Of a stretch of DNA of 64,000 nucleotides, positions 12,338-24,273 are shown piece after piece. Numbering within the stretch: position 1 is the stretch's first letter; each line of letters begins with the position of its first letter. The position numbers and the translations under genes were made by a program. Source of the DNA: Jacaranda mimosifolia (Eukaryota > Streptophyta > Magnoliopsida > Lamiales > Bignoniaceae); the NCBI GenBank assembly GCA_018894105.1, contig CM032118.1, forward strand, positions 33,026,690 through 33,090,689, written 5' to 3'. The notes below the pieces were generated by a model that was not told the DNA's origin, searched no databases, and saw only the letters and a list, made by a program, of their open reading frames with translations.

Positions 12338-15314
12338 TGTAATGCCCCGACCGGAAGGCGCCTGCTTTCAACCGAGGTGCTACTCAAACAGTACCACACT
12401 TCTTCTTTATAACAGAAAATACAATTCCCAAAATTTCAAAATAATTAATTTTTACAACAACATTCATTGGATATTCAATTCTGAATTGAAGTATCTCGAA
12501 TCACGCTTAGCACTTCTGTCACCCTCATTACCTTATGGTCAGCTGGGCTAGTTTGTCTTTGTCACTTGCTCTTATCTGGGGTAAAGAACGGAGAGCAATA
12601 ATAAAACAACATAAGTTCGAATGACTTAGTAAGATAGTTTAGTAATAACAACAAAGTGACTATTTCACAATTATTACATAAGAGACAAATAGAAGTATAA
12701 ATATTTTCAGAAGTTGTGAAAGAAGGTTTTGATCTAAGTTTTAAGGCGATCCATCTCACCACTATCCCATACCAGAGATGAGACTTCACAAAATTCACTA
12801 TCTCTCACAGAGGTTTAAACCTCAACTATGTTTAGAGAGAGGGTCAATATGCCATTTGAACATCTACTGGATTCTAGTCAAATATTTGAGATTTAAAGTT
12901 TAAGTGTCAGGCATATCGAATAATTGAAGATAGTTTAACAAAACATTTTCACTGTTAAGCTGTTGGTGGTTCTCCTACCTTGTCACTCCGCTTTTGAAAA
13001 CATGAAAATCCTTATTCCTCCGTCCCGAGTGATTGGCTCAGATAATAATATACTATAACCAGTAGGCATGGCTAGCTACATGCCTCATCTTCCCGCAGCC
13101 AGCTACCTCCAGCTAACCACGGGGTCGGATGTAATCAGTAGGGTATTAGCAGGAGTCGAGATCGATCGCCGTCAATCCGTTCCGCACGGTCCGTCCCAAG
13201 CTAATCCAAGGGCCTACCCCCAAGGGTATCAGTAATCAGTGCACCCCCAAGGGTATTAGTAATCAGTGCAGTATCAGTTTCCAGTAATTAGTGCGCAACA
13301 ATATTTCATATAACACACCACTTCGCCATGACAGCTAAAATTCGAATGCTCAAATAGTCTTGACCTGTTTCTGAGAAACGGTCATGGTTATGACGGATAA
13401 ATATATCTCAAAACTAGTATTCCAGATAGTATATCAAATCGCCATGTTTATATATAGAATAATCTAGCACCAGCTTGGTTTCCAGAAAGGTATGGTGATA
13501 AAACAGTATATTTCGAAATCCCTTTTCAGCTTCCTCAACATTTCGCCAGTTTTAGATAAAGTGATATCAATAAAAATTAACAGAAGTGCTTAATATAGGA
13601 GGGTGATGTGGAGTACTATTTTTAACACATAGACTGAAAGGAAGCAAATGAATAGGAGATAGTAACAAGTATATGTTCTTTCCCCAACAAAGGGTTTTCA
13701 TACTATTGAGTATAAACTCACCTAATAAGCGCAAGGAAATCCCTAGTCCGATGGACGCCCAGGTCCTAGTTGCCTAGTCAGACGATCAAGAACTGCCATT
13801 AGATAATATGAGTTATCGTCCTATCAATCCTTTAGACCTTCAATATAAATATAACTAATGTCTTTATTAAACCTAAGGATATTTTTACACAGCCTTGACA
13901 ACTCTTAAATGTTTGGAAAGTCCATGACATGGTTTTCCATTCAATCCACAATTTAGAATAAAATAGCCTAAACCAACTTTGTTTTGTTTTCTGAATCATA
14001 ATTCCTAATGTACTCACAAGTCACACCTCCTTATCAAGTTTCTCGATTATTTTAGTTGTTCAGTCATAAATCTCAATTTTCATGTTACACTCAACTGTGC
14101 AAGGTGATCACCTATCATAGCCCTTAACCTGATAAGTTGGTAAGCGGGTGGCTAACATCTTATTTAAGGTCTCAACAACAATTTGATAATTCATGTGAGT
14201 CGATTAAATTCAACATTATATTAATTACAAGATTAATCTATAACCTTAGGCTAAATCATCGTTTAATAATCTTAGTTTAGGTCGCAATTAACTTTATTCA
14301 AAAATCCAATTACATCTGACAATTCAATCGCATTAAAATTTGATTATTGAAATTTACCCAAATCGAATCGATTCGACATCCAATTTCAAGACGAGAATAG
14401 CCCAGATGAGTTAAGGATCTAATTCTGCACAAACTGCCCAATCGCCACCTTCATACGCCGCTGCTGGCAATGGAGGCCGCCACCACCATCAGGCGCACCT
14501 CGATGCCAGGAGCAGAACGCCCAACCAATTTCGCCAAACCCCGCTATTTCGCTGCCTAATTGAACCAAAAACTACCGTAGAACCCTAACTCATCACCGTC
14601 TCGCCACCGAGTCAATTCCTCCACTACCCATTGTCAAAACCCCAAATTGACACCATCCCTTGACAGCCCATAAGCTCATAACCAAAGCCCAGTAACTCCT
14701 ATCCAGTTTCCATCACCAGAGGCAGTGAAACCACCAACACCGCTGCGAGCTCGCTATCAAGCTTGATTTCCCAGTGATTTCGCTGGTGTTTCGGAGGCTT
14801 TTTTGGTATGGTTGAGATCGGGGAGATGGGCTCTAGATGTTTATCGAATTGGTTTAGCATTTTTTGACCGTCATCGGTGGTCCGAATATTGGATAAAGTT
14901 TGGGCCTTTTTGAGAATTTGAGAAAGTTATGTCCTCAACCGCATATATATAATATATTTTCCAGCACCTTCCAATTTAGCCACAGACTTTCTCACCGTTT
15001 TCAATTGGACCTATGAACTTTTAAACCGACTTCAGTTTGGCCCCTACACTTCAATTTTAGTCCTCAAACTTCTATTTCTCACACTTTGACCCCTAACATT
15101 CCCCTTTTTGGGCAATTAGGTCCAAACTCAATTATTTTAAGGTCCTCATACTTTTATTTATCTTACATTGACCCCCTAAACTTTATAATTTGAAACAATC
15201 AAGTCCTTTCTTTATTAATAATTAAATCCCCTAATTCCTAATACTTCCACCTAGACTTTAATTAATTTAACTTCAATTAACTTAAACTAATATTTCAAAA
15301 ATCAGGATGTTACA
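12338..15314 (-). mobile_element. Ty3/gypsy-type long terminal repeat (3' LTR, minus orientation)
   Basis: On the minus strand the unit starts TGTAACATCC (15314) and ends GGGGCATTACA (12338). These TG...CA termini, with TGTAACA at the start and GGCATTACA at the end, are typical of a plant gypsy family with long LTRs. It is about 2,977 bp. A polypurine tract abuts it at the upstream side, marking it as a 3' LTR of a truncated element rather than a clean solo LTR. No matching second LTR lies in the window, though a related first 50 bp occurs at 60795. No coding content was recognised inside it. Confidence 0.65.
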
Positions 15315-15333
15315 ATTCTCCCCCCCTTACGAG
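15315..15333 (-). other. Polypurine tract next to the long LTR
   Basis: On the minus strand CTCGTAAGGGGGGGAGAAT directly precedes the TGTAACA start of the LTR. This is the position and composition of the second-strand primer in LTR retrotransposons. Confidence 0.7.
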
Positions 15334-16432
15334 AATCTGATCCCCAGATTCTCATCTGAAATATAAAAGATCTCATAGTGTCATTACATACTATTTGGCT
15401 ATCTCCAAAAAAAACTTTGTTGCGGATGCCTATCTTTTTCAACCAATTGGTTCGAAATTTTCTTCTCTCCTATTCTGAGTATCTCTTACTTGCTCTAAGA
15501 GGTGGGAATCCTTCTTAGTGGAAATTATTGATGAGGGTTTTTCGGTTGTTCATACTCACTTGAGCATTCCATATTTTATCAAGTATTTCGGGTTATGTTC
15601 CATCTCCCATGTCCAGCAAGATCATCTGTCTTGTATCTCATCTCCCGAGTCTTTACAATACTTATGAGATTGTTTCCTTATGATTCTATATTCATCTCAA
15701 GCATAAGCAAACTTGATATTTCCTTAAGTTTCCCAAGGAAAGATAAACAATGCAAAATTAGTCTATCTTCTTAATTCTCAACATTTCTCACACATCTCTA
15801 TGTGTCTAAAAATTAGTCCCTTGTCCAATTAGTTTGATCATTAGACCTACAGCCTTAAGAAGATCACATTTAATATGAATTGTTAAAGCCCAAGAAATAG
15901 GTATTCCCAATATATTCCTATGGATATCTATAACACTAAATATGAACGTAGTATGACTCTTTCCCAAATTCCAAATTCACTAATTGTCCTGAATAGATTT
16001 GCTAGAACCCGATCTAATAAGTCAACGCCCTGTATATCATATATGCAAATGTTGTAAGAATTTGGCCATCCAAACGACATTATATTAGTTCCTAGTACCC
16101 ATATTACCATAAGAGGTAATTCCCAAAATACCTTTTCTACCAACTTCTAACTAAAAATAATTCAGCTTAGCTTAATCTTAAAACAAATTGTACACCCTTA
16201 CCTTGGTCCAAGTTATGGGCATGGAGCTAGGTACTAGGGTCCCATATTCAATGAGTCTTATTTAGTTCCTATCCTTATCCCACAAGTCCTTGCATTCTGA
16301 TTGCTAACTATTCCATAACCCTTCGTGAATGAGATCCAAGAATTTACTTGAAGTCCCTTCCATGAGATTTTTCACAATACCTTCAAAATTACTGATTTGA
16401 TTGGGTTTGTCACTATCCACAATATAAATATT
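15334..16432. other. Probable retrotransposon internal remnant, no recognisable coding
   Basis: It lies on the internal side of the long LTR and so is expected to be internal retroelement sequence. I could not recognise gag or pol residues on either strand. It may be a non-coding part or a different insertion. Confidence 0.35.
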
Positions 16433-16446
16433 GGGGGGGGGGGGGG
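16433..16446 (+). repeat. Poly-G run
   Basis: Fourteen consecutive G residues followed by AGGGGAG. In this AT-rich setting it stands out, and assembly length errors are common in such runs. Confidence 0.95.
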
Positions 16447-16930
16447 AGGGGAGAACGATACTAGATTTAAAACTTTTTACTAATTCATTTATTGATTCAT
16501 AGAATCTTTCATGTAGAATTTAAGGGTTGAGTTGGGATTTGGTTTTGGAGAAGGATACAACAAGTTATAGATGAATATTACGAAAAACAATTTGTCTTCA
16601 ATTTATCTCAAATATATATAAATTGAGATAGACATTTCCATCTCTAATCCGTCCATATGTTACATATCCAAGACAGATTTTTCCCATTAGTAAAATAAAA
16701 CAATGAAAATTAATAATTTATGACAAGTTACTAACAAAACAACTTTTCGTCACTAATTTCCATCTCTATTTGTTTCTACTTCATCACAAAAATTAAATTG
16801 AATGTATACTTTATAAAATTAAGATAGAATTAAATTTTTGTCTTTATTTCGTCTTTAATTTGTGTAAATTAGAGACGGATTTCATTTTGTCTTAAATTTT
16901 TCATCTCTAAAACTCTGTTCTCTTGTAGTG
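16447..16930. mobile_element. CACTA (En/Spm)-type transposon terminus
   Basis: The right end reads TCTTGTAGTG, the reverse complement of the CACTACAAGA terminus typical of plant CACTA elements. Inside it are many subterminal motifs of the family style in both orientations (AGAGACGGA, CATCTCTAA, TTCGTCACTAA, TTCGTCTTTAA). The matching left end was not found, so the internal boundary given here is arbitrary. No transposase coding is visible. Confidence 0.6.
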
Positions 16931-17106
16931 AAGCACATGTAAAGCGCTCGTCCTCATACAATCATGACCCACAAAGCTAGGACCCACCCATCATCTCATG
17001 CCTAGCTGATATGTTATTTTGATACTATTGAAGTTATTTTGTAATAGTTGAATCATATAAAATGGATTCAACTTGATATATACCTGATGATATTTTTTGG
17101 GTTGAA

Positions 17107-17116
17107 CTACAAGAAA
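17107..17116 (+). mobile_element. Possible second CACTA-like terminus
   Basis: CTACAAGAAA, preceded by GAA instead of CA, resembles the start of a CACTA element on the plus strand. It lies about 175 bp after the opposing terminus. It is short and degenerate. Confidence 0.3.
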
Positions 17117-17161
17117 TGTTATTTTGATATTTTGTGATTGTTAAACTGATTTTTGATGTTT

Positions 17162-17166
17162 ATATT
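17162..17166 (+). repeat. Target-site duplication of gypsy element 1 (left)
   Basis: ATATT, identical to 27394-27398 on the other side of the element. A perfect 5-bp duplication. Confidence 0.85.
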
Positions 17167-17836
17167 TGATGATGTTAATTTTGGTATGAGGAGTCTCTGA
17201 ACCTCGACCAGAGGGGTCCTTCGATCTGAGAGATACTTTATAATGGTGGTGGGTGGAACCTGTAGCCAAGGAGCAAACGTCAGGCTAGTTGAGAGGGTCC
17301 CCGGCTAAGACCCTCCGATGGTTAAGTCAGTAAATCGACCTGGAGAGGTTTGGGCAGAGTAACAATTCTTTGAATGAATGTATGTATGCTTACCTTGGAT
17401 TTGGAAGAACGAAGCATATATAGTGTTTGTTCGAAAGTGAAAATATGAGTATCTTCTCTAGCATATTTCACATGCTGATTCCTCAAGTAGGGACAAAGTA
17501 GGTCTTTTCGACCTACCTAGAAAGTGCACAAATGTTCGGCTTAGCCAGAATGAGGACTCTTATTATCATTAATGCGGAGGTGATGCGCTGTCAGTCCATT
17601 TAATGTGGATAGCCTAGCGGTTGAAATGCAATTAATGCGGATGTAATGGGTGGTAGACCGCCATTAGACGCATTTCGTCCCATGTCTAGGGGCTGAATCA
17701 TGACCTTATGAGGTTGAGTTGGAGGTCAAAGCATTCGACCTGGTGGTCGAATTAGTCCCATATGCCAAAAATAATATTGGGCTCCGGTATTTAGGCCCAT
17801 TAAGTATATTGGGCTTGTTTAGGCTTACCCATATCA
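17167..17836 (-). repeat. Gypsy element 1, 3' LTR
   Basis: Plus-strand termini are TGATGATGTT and CCCATATCA. It is about 670 bp and matches the right LTR over its length, including the block GGTCCCCGGCTAAGACCCTC-like with a few mismatches. It carries a CATATATAGTG motif that reads as a TATA box on the minus strand. Confidence 0.93.
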
Positions 17837-17855
17837 TGAGTCCCCCCTAACTCCT
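17837..17855 (-). other. Gypsy element 1 polypurine tract
   Basis: On the minus strand GAGTTAGGGGGGACTCA immediately precedes the 3' LTR start TGATATGGG. Confidence 0.8.
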
Positions 17856-18229
17856 TAGTTCGATCGTGACGGGGTCGGAGTTAGGAGTAGCAAAAATGAT
17901 GAGAATTAGGGGCGGGAGAATAGCATTTTGAATTCCAACTTGGATGGCGTTGGTGGGAACAGTTATAGGAGGTTATGCGTATATTTATGTGAAGGTAATG
18001 GTAGTTACATAATTATTAGCCGGTGTCCGGTCAGATTTACCAGTTAGGATTCCTGGGTGGCCTATAAATAGTAGTTTTTACCGCTCATTTTTCCCTTTTA
18101 CCATAACTTGTTAAGGTTAAGCTGTGCAGATTTGTGGTTAAATTTTTTGCTTATTTTAAAGAAGAAATTTTTTCATAAGTTTTCCTTTTCTACGCTATTA
18201 AAGTTTAGTAGCGATATTTGCTTGTCAAT

Positions 18230-20689
18230 ATGTCAACTTCTAGTTTTGACTCTGAAGCCACTCACTCAGGGGATGTCTAGAATATTGGGGTTGAGTCAAG
18301 TGACTCCTCCAGTGTCAGGTCGAGTGCTCATGTCGAGCTTGAATTAGATTTGGGTAGGGAAGTATTGGGGGCAGGTGAGGAGGTAGGACCGCCACCTCCT
18401 TTAGTTGATGAGGCGGGGCCATTTGAACCCATAGTTGAGGAGAAGTAAGAGCCTTTAGTAGAGGCAGATGAGCCTTCGAGGTCGAGGGGTAGGTTATTTA
18501 TGACCCATTACAGTGACATTATGTCCTCAATGTCGTTAAATAACCTTATGTCGATTAAGGGAAAATATTATATTCCAAACGAATTTGAGCTTATCAAACC
18601 CATACTGTAGATAAGATGCACAACTCGCTTAAGTGGTACCTTGCCATATTTGAGGATGCAATGAAATGTGGGCTTAGGTTTTCTCTAGGTGACCCAGTTG
18701 TCGACCTGTTGAGAGGTCTTCAATTCTGCATAACCTAACTATTGCTTAATTACTTTGCTATCATGTATAGCTTTGTTGTTTTAATAGGCATTCTTGATGA
18801 GGTGCCCTCTTGGGCCAACTTTAGCCATTTGTTTCTTTTGCCTATATGCCGTATGTCGGGTTTAGTTGGGAAGTTTAGGTTTTATTACTTGACAGTGCGA
18901 CCCCGTAGAAAAGTTTTTAGAGCTCTGTCTTCATCGTATGGTCAGAAATGGAAAGAGAGATATTTCTATATTCGACCTCCCACTGGGGTCGCTTTAAACA
19001 TTTTATGAGGGTGGATGAGGGGTAAGGTCAAGCTGGATACAGGTGAGAACCATCATGGAGTAATGTGTTTATTCGAGATCTCCTTGAATTTGGTGAGATA
19101 GACGCATTGGTGTTCATAAGGGAGAGAAACTTGGTTCTGGCGGGACTTTCGACCGCCGCATTGAGGTTGCATGCTAGTGCACATTTAGGTTGAAACTGAT
19201 GTTTATAAATAATGTGATATACTATTCTTAGTCGACATGTGTCTGACTGAAATGTGTTATCCTTTTTAGGTCAATCGATCATGAATCGCACAAGGCAAAT
19301 AGCGATGCGTAAGCAACTGGAGGCGCAATAGAGCAGAGAAGCCATGGCGGCTTGACAGATGGCCACCACCCAGGCAGTTGGGGTTGACCTAACAGTTGCA
19401 GAAGTCCAAACTACTGTTGTTGCAAGCACAGAGCGATCAGTAGTTCTCCTCAACCAAAGAGGAATGCAGCCGAGGCTGTTGGATAGAGCGCCGCAAAGAA
19501 GACTATGGCTGAGAAAGGGAAAAAGAAATGGAAGAAGCATATGTGCCCCTCTCTCTAGATCGGCTATGCAATTTGCCGATATTCCTCGAGCCTAGATTCG
19601 GGGACAAGGCGGGGGTGTCGAACACGGCGATGATGATGGGCGCAGTAGAGACGTCGACAATGCTATTAGCTGTCTTGATGGCTAGTCTCTTCGAAAAGGA
19701 TTCAATTGAGATGCACAATCACTATTAGCTAGCCGTGCTGAAGGCTTTCGCCTATCATGCTAACATGTTAAGGATGTTGTCGAATTTATTTTTGCATTAT
19801 GCAAAGGCCGAAATGATATAAATATGGTTTATGATGCTTTTTCAAGTAGGGTAACGGGGGTATAACCTCCATTGCCATTTTGAGCTATGTGAGACCAACC
19901 GTCTGAAGCTAGGCAAAAGGTACGAGCAAATGGAGAAGAAGCAAAATGATGTGCTGAAGACAAAATTTGAATCGTTGGAGTCAAGGTTAGCAAAATTGAC
20001 AAAACAGCTCAAAGATAAGGATATTGAGCTATTGGCTACTGTCAAGGGGAAAAACCAAGCTGAAGAAGAGTATCAATTCCATTCAGGAAGCTTTGGAGTC
20101 CGGTCGAGCGTACGGCTATGAGAGCGCGATAAGGTATGCTCGATCAAAAACTTTCAAGGTACTGCCTAGGATCTGAAGGAGGCGATTCAACAATTTATGC
20201 TATCCTCGACTTTCATCAACGCGAGCATAGCGTTCAGCATAGATTATGTGAAAGAGGCTTTCGACGGTGCACTAAAGTAGCTAGAGTTCATGGGGTATGA
20301 GTTTCGGGTCGAGGACAAGGCCTGACTGAAAGTGAATAAAAATTAGCATCTTGAAGATTTTGATGATAATGCCCCTGTTGAGGGGGGAAGGGGTTGCTGC
20401 CCCTCCTCATCCAAGGGTTATCGTAGTGGGAGAGGAATTTGGATTTGTTGGGGAGTTTGCCCTAGACATAAAGAATAATGATGTCAATGTCGCAAATTTC
20501 TTCCCCCATGGTGGTTGGGTATTCCTAACTGAGGAGGCGGGGCCTTCACAGCTTGTTGGGGCTATGCAAGAAGCCAAGGGGCCTCCGCTAAATGTGGATA
20601 TGGATTCGACTAAAGAATTGCTCAAGGCAGTCAATGAAGTGGCTAATGAAGCCATTGCCCAGCAAGGAGAAGATGCTGGCTCAAGTTAG
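18230..20689 (+). pseudogene. Gypsy element 1 opposite-strand ORF (Transposase_28-like), decayed
   Basis: On the plus strand, opposite to gag-pol, a gene-like region starts with an ATG at 18230 (MSTSSFDSEATHSG). It is Ser- and acid-rich and runs with two early in-frame stops to a hydrophobic segment. At 18742-19005 it includes FYYLTVRPRRKVF and KERYFYIRPPTG, resembling the 'putative gypsy type transposon' family (Pfam Transposase_28, from memory). After a plausible intron (acceptor near 19269) come a Gln/Arg region, a coiled coil (EKKQNDVLKTKFESLESRLA at 19933 onward) and an acidic C-terminal part at 20351-20689 (NFFPHGGWVFLTEEAG). Frames shift several times, so it is non-functional. Its role in the element is unknown. 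Gypsy element 2 carries a homologue at the same place. Confidence 0.7.
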
Positions 20690-20879
20690 GTGGACTTTTT
20701 TTTTTTCTTCTCTTTTTGTTGGTGTTTTCTTTAAGAGGTTTATGAATGACTTCATGGTTTGTAAATAATTTCCTCATTTATTAATGTATTAGCTCATTTT
20801 GCATATTTGTTGACTTAAACCTTTAGTTAACCGCGGGGTCAACTTAATAGCATCTAGTCAATTAACTTATTCCATTTGT

Positions 20880-21180
20880 ATCATGCGATTACAAGGTCCA
20901 CTTGATGCTTGATAATCAATTAAATCATACAACTTATATCATATGACTACGAGGTCGACTTGATAGTGGATAATCAATTAAATCATACAACTTATATCAT
21001 GTGACTGCCGGGTCGACTTGATAGTTGATAATGAATTAAATCATAGAACTTATATCATGCGACTGCGGAGTCGACTTGATAATCAATTAAATCATAGAAC
21101 TTATATCATGCGACTGTGGGGTAGACTTGATAGTTGATAATCAATTAAATCATGCGACTGCGGGGTCGACTTGATATAAG
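20880..21180 (+). repeat. Tandem array, about 58-bp units, in gypsy element 1
   Basis: Five to six units, each with CATGCGACTGCGGGGTCGAC-like and TTGATAATCAATTAAATCAT blocks. Unit starts near 20945, 21003 and 21061 are spaced 58 bp; the last two units are shortened (51 and 44 bp). The array lies between the end of integrase (minus) and the opposite-strand ORF. Confidence 0.85.
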
Positions 21181-21198
21181 TTGATAATGGAGTGCAAC

Positions 21199-22358
21199 CT
21201 ACACATAAAACTTCTTAAGGTTAATGGCATTCCACGATCTTGGGAGTTCATTTCCAAATAGATCAGCCAGTCGATAAAAGTTGTGTTTTGCAACTTTGAC
21301 CACGGAATATGGGCTTTCCCATTTTGGGTCGAGTTTGCCAACATTTCTAGAAACTTCAACCTTTTTAAGAACGAGGCTGCCTACTCTAAATGACCTTGGC
21401 CTCACACCTTTATTATAATGCTTAGCCATGATCGACTTGTACCTTTGTATTTAGGTTAAAGCCTATTGTCAAGGCTTTTTGATCAGTTCAAGGTCAAGTT
21501 CTTTTTCAGCTCTGTTTCTGATCGTATTATAGTGTACTGTTCGAGTTGTATGTTGAATCAACTCTGTATGGACAATTGCTTCTCAGCCATACACCAAGCT
21601 ATAAGGGCTTTAACCGGTGGCTGTTCGTAGGGTGGTTCGATAGGCCCAAAGGACTCCCGATAGGTCGTCTGCCCAGCTAATCCTGGAGCTTTCCAAATGA
21701 GTTTTTATATGGTCCAAAACGGTTCTGTTAGTAACTTTCGTTTGACCGTTAGCTTGTGGATTCTCGACTGAAGTAAAATGTTGGTTGTTTCCTAGTTCTT
21801 CGCACTATTCTTTAGTGCATTTGTTCTGAAATTGGGTGCCACTGTCTGACATAAAGATTTTGGGCAAGCTAAAATGGCAAACTATATTTTTCCATAAGAA
21901 ACTCCTTATTGTAGCGTCTGTGATCTTAGGCACGACTTTGGCTTTGACCTACTTGGTGAGGTACTCAACCGCTAAATCATGTATTTCCTCTGCCTGGTGG
22001 CTTTTAGGAAAGGTCCTACTATATCGACCCCCCACTGGTCAAAAGGCCATGTAATCTGAACCGAAACAAGGGCGGCAACTGGTTAATGAGGTATACCAGT
22101 GTGGACCAGACAAGATCGGCATTTTTGGGAGAATTCGATAGCATCCTTGTTTAAAGTTGGCCAAAAATATCCGCTCCTAATGATCTTATGGGCTAATGAC
22201 CGACTTCTTGAGTAGTTTCTACAAATGCTAGAGTGGACCTCTTGTAAAACATGTCGGGCTGCATTGGGCGTGAAACACTTTAGCGGGGACCCTAAAACAG
22301 ACCTCTTATACAGTTGGTCAAACTCATCCAAAGTGAACTTTGATGCATGTGCTTTCAA
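21199..22358 (-). pseudogene. Gypsy element 1 integrase, broken
   Basis: The N-terminal zinc-binding part is at 22358-22083 (H-x-H region followed by CRSC; HKIIRSGYFWPTLNKDA). The start of the catalytic core with its first Asp (WGVDIVGPF) is near 22045-22020. The C-terminal part is at 21429-21199 (GVRPRSFRVGSLVLKKV). Stops and frame changes lie between these blocks, so no full integrase is encoded. The enzyme would insert element cDNA into host DNA. Confidence 0.85.
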
Positions 22359-22466
22359 CCTTTAGGCCTCTGACCTTTCAGATAACATCTTGCCCTCCTT
22401 GAGGTAGGCTTTGATTTCGTCAATCCAAGTTTGACTTGATGCATCTATTGCAAAGACCTCGCTCTG

Positions 22467-23090
22467 TCAGGGGCTATCAATGGTCGGTCCGTTTGAGACT
22501 AAAAAGGTGATAGACCTGTCTCTAGTGCCTTTTGTTGACCTAGAAAACTTTGAGAGTGCATCCGTTCTTTCATTTTCCGACCTGGGAACTTGACTAAGTG
22601 TAAATTTTTCAAATTGTTGCTCCAACCGCTTAACCTCATTCAGATATATGTTTATGGTGGAATCTCTTGCTTTGAAATTACCTCCAAATTGCTCGGTGAT
22701 GAGTTGAGAATCGATAATGGCCGCGAGGTATTTGATGTCTCTATCCAAAGCCATTCTCATCTTTGCTATAAGAGCATCATACTCAGCTTCATTATTGGCG
22801 ACATAATAATTTAGTTTGATGGAAAAATCATATTTCTTCATTTGAGGGGAGCATAAAGAGATTCCTACTCCGCCTCCTAAATTAGTAGCTGATCCTTCTA
22901 CATGTAAAGACCACACTTGCGGTTGTTGTTCTTGTGTCAGCGGCAGGTCGATTCGTTCTGCTAGAAAATTGGCTAGCACTTGAGATTTTATAGCGACACG
23001 AGGTTGGAACTTCAAGTCGAATTCACCTAACTTAATGGCCCATTTCGTTAATCTCCCTAATATCTCGGGATTAGAGAGTACTTGTTTCAA
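22467..23090 (-). pseudogene. Gypsy element 1 second RNase H domain
   Basis: A 207-residue open frame. It carries LHVEGSATNLGGGVGI, NNEAEYDALIAKMRMAL and VPRSENERTDALSKFS, the pattern of an RNase HI-type fold (Asp-to-Glu change in the first motif, then the conserved Glu, then Asp). Such an extra domain after the classical RNase H is characteristic of Tat-lineage elements. The upstream 23 residues belong to the end of the classical RNase H region. Confidence 0.85.
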
Positions 23091-23207
23091 AGGCTAGTTC
23101 ATTAAAACAACGATCGTATGGGACAAGAAGTAAGGTTTTAACTTTCTGGCTGCTGTAATGACGGCTAATGCGAACTTCTCGATCTCTAAATAATTATGCT
23201 TACAGCC

Positions 23208-23573
23208 TTACAAGAATTTATTGCTGTAATACACTGGTCGGCATGACCCTTGTTGAATTGACACTAAGACTAATCTCATTACGGCCGTCGAAATGGCCAA
23301 GTACAAGTACAACATTTCCCCGACTGTTGGCTTGGCTAGCAATTGAGGTTTGGTTAGATACTGCTTGAGCTCGGTTAAAGCATGGTCATAATTCTCTGTC
23401 CATTTGAATTTCTTAGCATTCCTGAAGACCTGAAAGAAAGGCAAGCTCTTGTCTGCTAATCGTGCAATAAATCGACCAAGGGCGATGATCTGCCTGACCA
23501 ATTTCTGTACATCTTTGACCGTCTTAGGAGGTGGGATATCTTGGATAGCTTGGATTTTTGGGGTTAGCTTCAA
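23208..23573 (-). pseudogene. Gypsy element 1 connection and classical RNase H domain
   Basis: Contains IQDIPPPKTVKDVQK, FKWTENYDHALTELKQYLT and VYYSNKFL, the usual thumb/connection and RNase H order after gypsy RT. It is in a different frame from the RT end (23751-23524); the overlap marks a frameshift near 23560. Confidence 0.85.
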
Positions 23574-24075
23574 TACCCCATTGGCTGACCATATAGCCTA
23601 GAAACTTCCCATCTCTAACCCAAAACATACATTTGGTGGGGTTAAGTTTCATGCTGAAGGCTCTAAGGATAGAGAATGTGTGACTCAAGTCGACCAAGTG
23701 GTCTGCCTTATTCTCCATTTTAATGATCATATCATCCACATAGACTTCCATGGATCATCCTATCTCATTCTTGAATATAAAATTGACTAGTCTCTAGTAG
23801 GTAGCACCGGCATTTTTTAATCTGAATCGCATAACTAAAAAGCAATACATATCATTCGAAACCACAAAGGAAGTTTTATCCCTATCCTCGAGGGCCATAA
23901 ATATTTGGTAATAACTTTGAAAGGCATCCAGCATGCTCAAGAGGTCACACCTAGCAGTTGAATCGATTAATGAATTTATACGAGGCAAAGGATACAGGTT
24001 TTTAGAGCATGTTTTATTAAGATCAGTGAAGTCATTACACATTCTCCATTTCCCTTCATTTTTTGGAAACAACAC
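23524..24075 (-). pseudogene. Gypsy element 1 reverse transcriptase, broken
   Basis: The fingers/palm part (24075-23794) has KWRMCNDFTDLNKTCSKN and LSMLDAFQSYYQI. The catalytic YVDD motif follows at about 23742 (EVYVDDMIIKMENKADH), with KFLGYMVSQWGIEANPKN at the end. Two stop codons lie between GATY and the YVDD segment. The two Asp of YVDD and the palm Asp in DAFQ are retained. Confidence 0.9.
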
Positions 24076-24273
24076 TACATTACATAGCTAACTAGGGTAC
24101 TAAATTTCCACTGTGTAGCCTACCTTTAGGAGCTTGTGAACTTCTTCTTCAATAATTTGAGACTTTCCAGCATTGAAAGTCCTCATTTTATGGTGTACCG
24201 GCTTGAATGTGGGGTCAAAGTTGAGGCGATGAACAATGACCTCAGGGTCGATTCCTTGCAAATCAACTGCTTT

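Noticed and set aside
12333..15319. Solo LTR with CAATT target duplication
   Set aside because: CAATT occurs on both sides only if the canonical CA terminus is ignored, and a polypurine tract abuts the LTR, so it is better read as the 3' LTR of a truncated element.
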